A stretch of DNA of 64,000 nucleotides, taken from positions 2,305,137-2,369,136 of the forward strand of contig NZ_CM003596.1 of assembly GCF_001435845.1 (NCBI RefSeq), in the 5' to 3' direction. Each line of letters begins with the position of its first letter. The stretch's first letter is position 1. Both the position numbers and the translations under genes were made by a program. Shown piece by piece: positions 56,997-64,000 of this stretch. Below the pieces are notes generated by a model. It was not told where the DNA came from, did not search any database, and saw nothing but the letters and a program-made list of their open reading frames with translations. Origin of the DNA: Psychrobacter sp. P11G3 (GTDB lineage Bacteria > Pseudomonadota > Gammaproteobacteria > Pseudomonadales > Moraxellaceae).

Positions 56997-57974
56997 CTAT
57001 AGACGTGCACGGTCATGTGGTTCATTAAAATCAATCACTGGGCCAGCAGGAACAATACGAGTAGGATTAATATTGGCATGACTGGTGTAATAATGCTGCT
57101 TGATATGATTCATATTTACCGTCTCTGCAATACCAGGTACTTGATATAAATCACGTAGATAGCCCCAAAGGTTTGGATAGTCAACGATACGGCGCAGATT
57201 GCATTTAAAGTGCCCAACATAGACAGCATCAAAACGAACCAACGTCGTAAACAGTCGCCAATCGGCCTCAGTTATAGTGCTACCTGTTAGATAACGCTGA
57301 TGTGCTAAGCGCGTCTCAAGTGTATCTAATGCCGCAAACAGCTCAATCACGGCCTCTTCGTAAGCCTCTTGTGTGGTAGAAAATCCTGTCTTATACACGC
57401 CATTGTTGATAGTAGAATAGACAAAGGTATTGATATCATCAATTTCTTGCAATAACTCTGAAGGCACAAAATTACCTGCTAGTGCCCCAACCTCATCAAA
57501 GGCAGAGTTAAACATACGAATAATCTCAGATGACTCATTACTCACGATTTTGTTTGTTTTTTTATCCCACAAGATAGGTACGGTGACACGGCCTGTATAG
57601 TCTGGTTTGGCCTTAGTATAAAGCTCATAGGCATAGTCTGCATTGATAACTGGGTCAGCAACGACGCCTGCACCTTCTGCAAACGTCCAACCATACTCAC
57701 CCATATATGGATGTACTACAGATAGCGGAATGATGTCTTCTAAGCCTTTAAGCTTGCGATAGATAAGGGTACGGTGTGCCCAAGGACAAGCTAGCGACAC
57801 GTATAAATGATAGCGGTCAGGTTCCGCTTTAAAGCCCTCAATACCTGTGGGCCCTGCGCTACCATCTACCGTTACCCAGTTTCTAAAACCAGCATCTTCA
57901 CGCTGAAAGCGGCCACCACTCTCTTTTGTCTCATACCACTTGTCTTGCCACTGCCCGTCTACCAAGAGACCCAT
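56997..57974 (-). CDS. Glutathionyl-hydroquinone reductase (Xi-class GST)
   Basis: Reduces glutathionyl-hydroquinones, releasing glutathione. The 325-residue protein shows the Xi-class active site Cys63 in LYVSLACPWAHRTLIYRKLKG (ends LYVSLACPWA and RKLKG), VVHPYMGEYGWTF, IVSNESSEIIRMFN with glutathione-binding ES, and the C-terminal EADWRLFTTLVRFDAVYVGHFKCN. ATG 57974 is the start: GGAG is 6 nt upstream, and a TTG at 57986 that extends the frame has no site. It resembles E. coli YqjG. Physiological substrate unknown. Confidence 0.93.
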   Translation of the reverse strand: MGLLVDGQWQDKWYETKESGGRFQREDAGFRNWVTVDGSAGPTGIEGFKAEPDRYHLYVSLACPWAHRTLIYRKLKGLEDIIPLSVVHPYMGEYGWTFAEGAGVVADPVINADYAYELYTKAKPDYTGRVTVPILWDKKTNKIVSNESSEIIRMFNSAFDEVGALAGNFVPSELLQEIDDINTFVYSTINNGVYKTGFSTTQEAYEEAVIELFAALDTLETRLAHQRYLTGSTITEADWRLFTTLVRFDAVYVGHFKCNLRRIVDYPNLWGYLRDLYQVPGIAETVNMNHIKQHYYTSHANINPTRIVPAGPVIDFNEPHDRARL

Positions 57975-58284
57975 GTTATTCTCCAACTATTTTTAATATT
58001 TGTTTAACGCTTACTCAGCATGACTGACTTTAAGTCATTATTATCATGACGATTACGTTGTTTAGAGAGATATCATACCAGTTATAAGAGTTTAATCATT
58101 AGCGTCACCAACTTATTAACAATAAAAACTAAACCACTTAAAATTAATGTTTAGTAAATATACACAAAAATATATCTAAATAACTAATATAAGCCTGAAT
58201 AGCAGATATTATGATAATAAAAGAGGTTTATGCTAAAAAAGACTTGCAAAGTCTGGAAAACTTGCTAAAATGCTCAACCTAAAT
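57975..58284. other. Intergenic region upstream of tRNA-Val
   Basis: 310 bp, very AT-rich, no ORF. TTGCAAAG (about 58243-58250) and a TAAAAT (58266-58271) upstream of the tRNA could form its promoter. Nothing else seen. Confidence 0.4.
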
Positions 58285-58361
<77 letters not shown>

Positions 58362-58367
58362 GATTCG

Positions 58368-58402
58368 AAAAGCCCCAATCTTAAGATTGGGGCTTTTTTT
58401 TG
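58368..58402 (+). terminator. Terminator of tRNA-Val
   Basis: AAAAGCCCCAATCTT with AAGATTGGGGCTTTT, 15-bp stem directly abutted (so the real loop takes 4 or so bases), then a run of T. Confidence 0.93.
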
Positions 58403-58602
58403 TCCGTAAAATATGGGCTGTAGCGGAAAAGGAAACTATACGTCGATTCAAATTATCTCTTTTCTCACCTTTAGCAAACATCATCAAAAAACGTGTGTGC
58501 CCAAATTGTGCCTAAGTTGCGCCTGCTATCTATTTCGCCTTTCTTTCAGAGTAGTACTTTCGACCTCCACCCTAAATTAACTAAAACACTTTCAATATTT
58601 AT

Positions 58603-58695
58603 TTACTTCTCTTTATCTAGCGAGTCGTTAGGTACATAAGTAAATAAATCACCTACCTCAATATCTAATGCCTCACAAATTTTATCAATTAGATC
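58603..58695 (-). pseudogene. Remnant of an XRE/Cro-C1-type HTH regulator
   Basis: The minus strand reads DLIDKICEALDIEVGDLFTY followed by VPNDSLDKEK and a stop. This matches the C-terminal end of small XRE-family regulators, where the text DKICEALDVEVGDLFEYVP is typical. An in-frame stop stands right before it (58696-58698), and the preceding DNA-binding helices are not readable, so only about 30 codons survive. It lies in the 428-bp region 58362-58789 downstream of tRNA-Val, otherwise without ORF; that region also holds a GTGCCCAAATTGTGCC stretch. Probably debris of an integrated element. Confidence 0.6.
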
Positions 58696-58789
58696 TTAGA
58701 CACTACGACTTAATAATTTCTGTTATTCTTTATTTATACTTATATTTTTTAAAGTAAACCATGCCATAAATATCTTCTAAGTTATTACT

Positions 58790-59218
58790 ATGTTTAACTT
58801 CGATTTTAGTCTAAATGTTCTGGTATATCATGCCTTTCAATTAGGTATTGCTTTCATATTGTCACTACCAATCGCGCTTAACCGTGAACTTGAAGATAAT
58901 GGTGCAGGTTTAAGGACTTTTCCTTTAGTAACAATTGCTTCGTGTGCTTTTATGCTAGTGGGCATGGACATTTATCAAGACGCCGATGCTGAGGCTAGAA
59001 TTATGTATGGCATAATCACTGGAATGGGTTTTATTGGCGGTGGCGCTATCTTTAAAAATGAAAGTGGCGCAAAGGGCACTGCTACTGCGGCTGGATTGTG
59101 GAATACAGCCGCCATTGGGATATCGGTGGCTTATGGTCGCTATGAGATTGCCATTATATTATCAGTAGTTGGTTTTTTAATTCTACAATTCTCAAAACCT
59201 TTTAAACCAAAATCTTAA
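58790..59218 (+). CDS. MgtC/SapB family membrane protein
   Basis: A 142-residue protein with four hydrophobic segments. It has the MgtC N-terminal-domain pattern: LGIAFILSLPIALNRELEDNGAGLRTFPLVTIASCAFML (ends LGIAFILSLP and CAFML), ITGMGFIGGGAIFKN, and GTATAAGLWNTAAIGISVAYG. The soluble C-terminal ACT-like domain of Salmonella MgtC is absent, as in many SapB-type members. MgtC inhibits ATP synthase in Salmonella under Mg limitation; whether this short form does so is unknown. It lies beside the tRNA-Val debris and convergent with the metal ATPase gene, without a clear operon. Confidence 0.88.
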   Translation: MFNFDFSLNVLVYHAFQLGIAFILSLPIALNRELEDNGAGLRTFPLVTIASCAFMLVGMDIYQDADAEARIMYGIITGMGFIGGGAIFKNESGAKGTATAAGLWNTAAIGISVAYGRYEIAIILSVVGFLILQFSKPFKPKS

Positions 59219-59280
59219 CGATGCCACTCTTAGTCATTAGAATAGAGAATCAAACCACCATTTTAACAAGAACTTCATAC

Positions 59281-61473
59281 TTACTTTGCTTTGGACAAAA
59301 TTGTTAGTGGTTGAGCTCCTTTGAACCTTAGCAAGCGTAAAGCATTGAGAGTCACTAGTACCGTTGCACCAGTGTCCGCTATCACAGCAATCCATAGTCC
59401 GGTAATACCCAGTACAGTAGTGATTAGAAACACGGCCTTTAGTCCTAGAGCAAAAATTACATTTTGATGTATGTTGGCCATGGTTGCACGCGATAAGGCA
59501 ATGAGATGAGCAACATCTGTAACACGACTTTTTAATAATGCTATATCGGCTGTTTCAATAGCAACATCCGTACCGCCACCCATGGCGATGCCCACATCTG
59601 CTGTTGCTAATGCTGGCGCATCGTTAATACCATCACCAATCATCGCTATCTTGCTATTATCCTTCATCTCATTGAGCAAACGTAGCTTATCTTCGGGCAA
59701 CAACTCAGCTTGCCATTCTATCTCTAAATGACTAGCAAGCGCCTGAGCGGTCAGATGGTTGTCACCCGTGAGCATCACAGAGCGCACACCCATCGCTTTG
59801 AGCTGAGCCACTCCTTCTTGAGCATCATCTCGCAACTCATCTCGTAATGCTATCAATCCAAGCACTTCACTACTTTGCTCATCATACAAAACTGAGACAG
59901 TCTTGCCTTCCTTTTGCAATACTTCAATGTCTGCCTGTTGGTCCATTGACAGCAAGCTTTTTTCAGTTGCATAGACTGGTGATCCAATGGCTAAAGGGCG
60001 ATCAGCTACCGTTGCATGTACTGCTTTTCCCGCAGTAACATAAGCTTTGGAAGCCACTGGTATGGATGTCTGGGCAGCTTTAGCATGATCGATAATAGCT
60101 TTTGCAAGTGGATGGCTAGAGGCGGATTCAACGCTGGCAAACAGCGCTAGTATCTCATTATGACCTTCAGACCCTATGCTTTCTTGTACTGATAGCTTCT
60201 GTGTAAAGGCAATCACGTTGGTCACCTGTGGCTTACCTTCAGTCAACGTACCTGTCTTGTCAAAAGCCACGACATTTACGCGACCAATGATTTCTAAAGC
60301 GCTGCCCCCTTTGATAAGTAAGCCTCGGCGTGTACCGACAGCCAATCCTGATGCAATGGCAGCCGGAGTAGATAATACAAGTGCACAAGGACAGGCGATT
60401 AGCAACAGTGCAAAACCACGATATAGCCAAGTCGACCATTCACCTCCCATCGCTAGCGGCGGAACAATAATAACCAGTGCAGCGATAGCCATCACCGCTG
60501 GGGTGTAATAACGACTGAATTTTTCAATGAAGCGAGCCGTAGGGGCTTTAGAGGCTTGCGCCTGCTCTACCAGATTGATAATGCGTGCGATAGTGTTGTC
60601 AGCAGCTGTCTTTTGTACACGGATTTGCAGCGCTCCATCCATATTGATTGATCCTGCAAATACTGCATCGCCCATGTCTTTAGCAACGGGTATGGATTCG
60701 CCAGTGACAGGTGAGTCATCAAGACTAGAGCTACCTTGAACAATGACACCATCAGCAGATACTTTATCGCCAGGACGTACCAATACCAGATCATCGATCT
60801 GCAACGAAGCTGCAGGAACGTCATGCTGTCCGCCTTGTGCATCAAGTAAAATCGCAGTCTTTGGAACCAATGATGCCAATGCTCTGATACCAGCACGGGC
60901 ACGATCTGCTGCCACACCTTCTAACAATTCACCGACTGAGAACAAAAAGACAACCGCCGCCGCCTCTTCAGCTTCACCAATGATAAGTGCACCAATTGCC
61001 GCGATAGACATCAGCATTTCAATAGAAAACAGGGTGCCTGTCATTGCCAAGGTCATAGACTTTCGGGCAAAAGGGAAAACACCCACAATGACGGCAATAG
61101 CAAATGCCCACATGCCATAATCAGGGAAAAGTAATGCCAACGCGTAGGCGACACTCATCAAGACGCCGAGACCAACCACTTGCTTACCTTTTCTGGTTTG
61201 CCACCAACGCTGTGGCTGCGTATTTAATAGATTATCACTAATGCTGTCTGCTGCGTTTGCTTGATCAGTAGTGGCAGATATGCCAAAACCCAGACGCTTG
61301 ATGGTCTTTTCAATATCGCTGCACTGAGTATCTGAATCAGGGGCAAGCGATAGCTCTAACTTTTCAGTCGCAAAATTAAGCTGTATGTCAGAAACACCGG
61401 GCATACGTGCTAATGCAGTTTCGATTTTTCTGACGCAACTGGCACAGTCCATACCTTCAATACGATATTGCAT
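59281..61473 (-). CDS. zntA: Zn/Cd/Pb-translocating P-type ATPase (ZntA-like)
   Basis: P1B-type exporter of divalent soft metals. From the start at 61473 (MQYRIEGMDCASC; GAGG lies about 10 nt upstream) it has an N-terminal HMA domain with DCASC, eight predicted membrane helices, the TGES actuator loop, the transmembrane CPC in LLLIACPCALVLSTPAAI (about residues 361-363), the phosphorylation motif FDKTGTLTEG and the hinge GDGINDAPALATADVGIAMG. The ZntA-like C-terminal DTGATVLVTLNALRLLR with an Asp in TM8 supports Zn/Cd/Pb rather than Cu. Divergent from a CadR-like regulator, with an intervening MerR-type operator. Confidence 0.93.
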   Translation of the reverse strand: MQYRIEGMDCASCVRKIETALARMPGVSDIQLNFATEKLELSLAPDSDTQCSDIEKTIKRLGFGISATTDQANAADSISDNLLNTQPQRWWQTRKGKQVVGLGVLMSVAYALALLFPDYGMWAFAIAVIVGVFPFARKSMTLAMTGTLFSIEMLMSIAAIGALIIGEAEEAAAVVFLFSVGELLEGVAADRARAGIRALASLVPKTAILLDAQGGQHDVPAASLQIDDLVLVRPGDKVSADGVIVQGSSSLDDSPVTGESIPVAKDMGDAVFAGSINMDGALQIRVQKTAADNTIARIINLVEQAQASKAPTARFIEKFSRYYTPAVMAIAALVIIVPPLAMGGEWSTWLYRGFALLLIACPCALVLSTPAAIASGLAVGTRRGLLIKGGSALEIIGRVNVVAFDKTGTLTEGKPQVTNVIAFTQKLSVQESIGSEGHNEILALFASVESASSHPLAKAIIDHAKAAQTSIPVASKAYVTAGKAVHATVADRPLAIGSPVYATEKSLLSMDQQADIEVLQKEGKTVSVLYDEQSSEVLGLIALRDELRDDAQEGVAQLKAMGVRSVMLTGDNHLTAQALASHLEIEWQAELLPEDKLRLLNEMKDNSKIAMIGDGINDAPALATADVGIAMGGGTDVAIETADIALLKSRVTDVAHLIALSRATMANIHQNVIFALGLKAVFLITTVLGITGLWIAVIADTGATVLVTLNALRLLRFKGAQPLTILSKAK

Positions 61474-61512
61474 AATAAACTGCCTCATTATAAGAATTCA
61501 TTTGATAACGCT

Positions 61513-61543
61513 ATTGTGAACCCTCTAGTGGCTTCAGAGTCAA
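61513..61543 (-). promoter_or_regulatory. MerR-type operator/promoter of the metal ATPase gene
   Basis: On the minus strand: -35 TTGACT (61543-61538), 19-bp spacer, -10 CACAAT (61518-61513). The spacer overlaps the dyad ACTCTGAAGCCACTAGAGGGT (reverse strand of 61520-61540). The over-long spacer plus dyad is the classic target of MerR/CadR activators. Confidence 0.85.
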
Positions 61544-61661
61544 GGCCGTTTATATGCAATTGTATAAACTTGATTTCCTTATGGCTAAACCTTATAGTTA
61601 CTTTAATGTTTTCAGTTTTGAAATGACTTTGAAATAACTTCAAGAGAACTGTGAGGTAACT

Positions 61662-62093
61662 ATGCTAATAAAGATCGGCGAGCTTGCTAAGCGCACAGGC
61701 GCTACAGTAGAAACCATTCGCTATTATGAAAAAGAAAAGCTATTACCAGAACCTTCCCGTAGTGAGGGGAATTATCGCTTATATCGCGAAAGTCATATCG
61801 AGCGTCTACAGTTCGTTCTGCACTGTCGTACACTAGATATGACATTGGATGAAGTACGGACCTTACTTAAGTACTGGGAAGAGCCTAGCAGAGATTGCGC
61901 TGATGTCGATACCTTGTTGGATGAACATATCCGCGCTGTAGAAACACGTATAGAAGAGCTAAAACAGTTGAAAAAACACTTAAGTGTTTTGCGACAGAAA
62001 TGCGTCAGTAGCGCACCAGCGAAGTCATGTGGCATATTGAATGCACTTGCTGATCATTCTTGTCATGAAAATTCGCCATATGGCTCACATTAA
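61662..62093 (+). CDS. cadR: CadR/PbrR-type MerR-family metal-responsive regulator
   Basis: Activates the divergent metal ATPase gene on Cd(II)/Pb(II)/Zn(II) binding. The 143-residue protein has the MerR winged HTH at 1-70 (KIGELAKRTGATVETIRYYEKEKLLPEPSR, with ends KIGELAKRTG and LLPEPSR; GNYRLY). The dimerisation helix follows, with metal ligands C79 (RDCADVD), C114 and C123 (RQKCVSSAPAKSCGIL), the CadR/PbrR pattern. A His/Cys-containing tail (C134, H136, H143) might form a second site as reported for CadR. It probably also controls its own promoter. Confidence 0.93.
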   Translation: MLIKIGELAKRTGATVETIRYYEKEKLLPEPSRSEGNYRLYRESHIERLQFVLHCRTLDMTLDEVRTLLKYWEEPSRDCADVDTLLDEHIRAVETRIEELKQLKKHLSVLRQKCVSSAPAKSCGILNALADHSCHENSPYGSH

Positions 62094-62202
62094 ATACTAT
62101 TCGAATAGATGCAAATAATTAATACTTATTCATCGCTATATATAACGCCTCTGCTGCTTGTTAATTACTATGCCACCATCGCACTTTATCCTATTTAAAC
62201 TT

Positions 62203-62241
62203 ATTCTAATGACTTGGCTAAACGGATTCTAACGATTTGGC
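62203..62241. repeat. Imperfect 16-bp direct repeat at the 3' end of the PaaX-like gene
   Basis: ATTCTAATGACTTGGC (62203-62218) and ATTCTAACGATTTGGC (62226-62241), two mismatches, 23 bp apart. On the minus strand the copies encode AKSLE-like text at the gene end and again after the present stop codon. Confidence 0.7.
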
Positions 62242-63021
62242 CTCTTCGAAAAAGGCAAACCATAGACGCCTACCCTCCTCATTAATACGTCGCACCGTCT
62301 CAAAATACTTTTGCCGTGCTTCCTCATCTACTAAGGGAGCAGGAAGCAGAGGGTCAAAAACAACACTGCGAATACCTGCATCTCCAAGCATGAATATTTC
62401 TCGCAGCGCCACATGGGACGGTAAGTCGTCCAAAGCACTTAACCAGTCAGTGAGCTGCTTTGACTGCTCTTTATAATGCTTTTCAAGATGCATGTCTGAC
62501 CAGAGCGCTCGTGCTTTTTTTTGCCTAACCTTATCGAAATCATTGGCTTTAAAAACCGCAGCTTCCTCTTCTAATCCCAAGTCCAATAGACGCTTACGGA
62601 CGACATCAGTACCGCCTAATAAATTATTGGGGCGCAAATAAAGCCCCTTATCTAGTTCACGAAACCCCAATAATGATAAAGCACGAGCACGGGCACGCAG
62701 CGCTTTACGATCACTGCGAGGTAACCCACCGGTGGCTACTGCTATCCACGAACCATCAGATTTTATCGTTCTTTTATCTGCTGTCTGCCATAAGGCCACA
62801 TCGGCGCCCAATTTCTGAGCTTTGGGTCCAAGTTTGTAGGTAGCAGGACCAATCGACTCAGCAAGACCCGCTTGGATCAAACGAGCCAGCGTCACACGTA
62901 TACTATTTTCTGTCATACCAAATACAGAGCCTGCCAGTACCGCTTCGGAAGCACTAAGTGTGTTTGCCTCTGCCACCATAAGTAAGCGTAAAAGCAATAA
63001 ACGAGGCGTTGGTTTGTTCAT
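62218..63021 (-). CDS. PaaX-like transcriptional regulator
   Basis: A 267-residue protein with an N-terminal winged HTH (VLAGSVFGMTENSIRVTLARLIQAGLAES, ends VLAGSVFGMT and GLAES; YKLGPKA) followed by the PaaX-like central domain (WIAVATGGLPRSDRKALRARARALSLLGFRELDKGLYLRPNNL given by ends WIAVATGG and YLRPNNL) and a helical C-terminal part. PaaX represses phenylacetate degradation genes via phenylacetyl-CoA; the ligand of this member is unknown. It diverges from an AidB-type acyl-CoA dehydrogenase gene 107 bp away, its likely target. The 3' end contains a short duplication. Confidence 0.85.
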   Translation of the reverse strand: MNKPTPRLLLLRLLMVAEANTLSASEAVLAGSVFGMTENSIRVTLARLIQAGLAESIGPATYKLGPKAQKLGADVALWQTADKRTIKSDGSWIAVATGGLPRSDRKALRARARALSLLGFRELDKGLYLRPNNLLGGTDVVRKRLLDLGLEEEAAVFKANDFDKVRQKKARALWSDMHLEKHYKEQSKQLTDWLSALDDLPSHVALREIFMLGDAGIRSVVFDPLLPAPLVDEEARQKYFETVRRINEEGRRLWFAFFEEAKSLESV

Positions 63022-63128
63022 ATTACACCTATTGACGTAATTATTTTTTATATGTAATACTGATCGTGGGAATTACTAAACTACTGTAACTTAAGGAATG
63101 ACATTCAAAATCAGGGAAGATAACAATC

Positions 63129-64000
63129 ATGTCAATTGTAAATCAATTCAAGACCCATGAGGTGCAGAATCAACCTTTTGCCTTAGCCAATTATAATGCA
63201 TGGGAAACAGATACAGCGCTCAGAGAAGCGGTCGCAAGAGAAGGTGCTACTTGGGCAGCAAGTCACTTGAAAGAGTTTGGCGCACTGACTGGTGGAGATC
63301 TGATCACCAGTGGATTCTTAGCCAACGAAAACAAGCCTAAACTACGCAGCTTTGACAGCTATGGTCGGCGTATAGATGAGGTAGAGTTTCATCCGGCTTA
63401 CCATGATTTGATGCATGCAGGAATGAAATACGGCATGAGCAACTTTGCTTGGCGTAATGAAGATCGTGATAGTGCTCACGTGGCTCGGGCGGCAGTCATG
63501 TATCTCGGCTCACAGCCTGAGGCTGGGTTTGGTTGTCCTATGTCTATGAGCTATGCTGCTATCCCTGCCCTACGTCATTCGCCAGTGCTAGCCGAAAAAT
63601 GGCTGCCCAAGCTGTTATCCGAACACTATGATCCACGCAGCTTACCTATGGAAGAAAAACTAGGCTGTACGATGGGCATGGGCATGACAGAAAAACAAGG
63701 TGGATCAGACTTACGCCGCAATACGACTCGGGCTATACGACAAGAAGATGGCTCGTATGAAATCATTGGGCATAAATGGTTTTTCTCAGCGCCAATGTGT
63801 GATGCTCATCTCGTCTTGGCTCAATCTGACAGTGGTCCTAGTTGCTTTTTAGTACCACGTTTCCGACCTGATGGGACACGCAATGCCGTACATATTCAAC
63901 GCTTAAAAGACAAATTAGGAGACTGGGCAAACGCTTCCTCCGAGGTAGAGTTTCAAGGCGCACTCGGTGAGCTAGTAGGCATTGAAGGTCGCGGTATTCC
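63129..64000 (+). CDS. AidB-like acyl-CoA dehydrogenase (partial, 3' end outside window)
   Basis: The open frame from ATG 63129 runs to the window edge (about 290 residues). It begins MSIVNQFKTHEVQNQPFALA and has YNAWETDTALREAVAREGATWA, FHPAYHDLMHAGMKYG, GCTMGMGMTEKQGGSDLRRN, IGHKWFFSAPMCDAHLVLAQ and RLKDKLGDWANASSEVEFQG. These closely parallel E. coli AidB, an FAD-containing DNA-alkylation-response protein related to acyl-CoA dehydrogenases, and related isovaleryl-CoA-dehydrogenase-like enzymes. The C-terminal DNA-binding domain of AidB lies outside the window, so AidB versus a metabolic dehydrogenase cannot be settled. Divergent from a PaaX-like regulator. Confidence 0.85.
   Translation, partial: MSIVNQFKTHEVQNQPFALANYNAWETDTALREAVAREGATWAASHLKEFGALTGGDLITSGFLANENKPKLRSFDSYGRRIDEVEFHPAYHDLMHAGMKYGMSNFAWRNEDRDSAHVARAAVMYLGSQPEAGFGCPMSMSYAAIPALRHSPVLAEKWLPKLLSEHYDPRSLPMEEKLGCTMGMGMTEKQGGSDLRRNTTRAIRQEDGSYEIIGHKWFFSAPMCDAHLVLAQSDSGPSCFLVPRFRPDGTRNAVHIQRLKDKLGDWANASSEVEFQGALGELVGIEGRGI

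Noticed and set aside
59281..61473. Copper exporter (CopA)
   Set aside because: The Asp-containing last helix and the neighbouring CadR-type regulator favour Zn/Cd/Pb; CopA-type Tyr-Asn/Met-Ser helix signatures were not seen.

Overview
The window looks like a chromosomal segment of a gammaproteobacterium of the Moraxellaceae, most probably Psychrobacter. This is inferred from gene content, moderate-to-low GC and the order of conserved blocks; no database search was run. Almost everything is core housekeeping sequence. I see no prophage, CRISPR array, intact insertion sequence or obvious defence island, and no multi-gene system I could defend as undescribed.

Left part (1-16.4 kb): truncated ruvB, ruvA, class II aldolase (fba), an alanine-rich lipoprotein and pgk lie on the minus strand. 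They are followed by a DksA/TraR-like zinc-finger protein, thiE and a PBP7-type peptidase. A plus-strand signalling block then carries a GacA/UvrY-type regulator and the PilS/PilR pair that controls type IV pili. The S41 protease ctpA and gpmI read back toward it. The 570-bp gap after gpmI holds an unlisted 6S RNA gene with a well-formed sigma-70 promoter, followed by fxsA.

Middle part (16.4-47 kb): a MITE-like 90-bp inverted-repeat element precedes ruvC. Then come a META/DUF4377 lipoprotein, a GST-like protein, a 1-Cys peroxiredoxin, and a phospholipase-D-like gene broken by an exact 8-bp tandem duplication. These are followed by glnS, ppiB, lpxH, orn, rsgA, the yibN-like/grxC/secB trio, adk, the cytochrome c maturation operon ccmF-ccmG-ccmH-ccmI, a DUF445 membrane protein, mrdA (PBP2), rsmD, rplM-rpsI, a lipid A-type acyltransferase, trpS, scpA-scpB, lolA and rplU-rpmA.

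Right part (47-64 kb): ispB diverges from rplU-rpmA, as is usual. An 830-bp leader region with a MerR-type promoter architecture precedes a complete RND tripartite efflux operon (adaptor, pump, outer-membrane channel). All three of its proteins carry unusual low-complexity C-terminal tails. Then come hemB, a glutathionyl-hydroquinone reductase, tRNA-Val(GAC) followed by decayed sequence with an XRE-regulator remnant, an MgtC/SapB protein, and a divergent Zn/Cd/Pb ATPase-CadR pair with a readable MerR-type operator. The window ends with a PaaX-like regulator divergent from a truncated AidB-type acyl-CoA dehydrogenase.

Most genes are bounded by clear rho-independent hairpins, many usable on both strands, and these are listed. 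The items most worth a second look are the 6S RNA, the 8-bp-duplication pseudogene, the MITE-like element, the orphan MerR-type promoter in front of the efflux operon, and the debris next to tRNA-Val.
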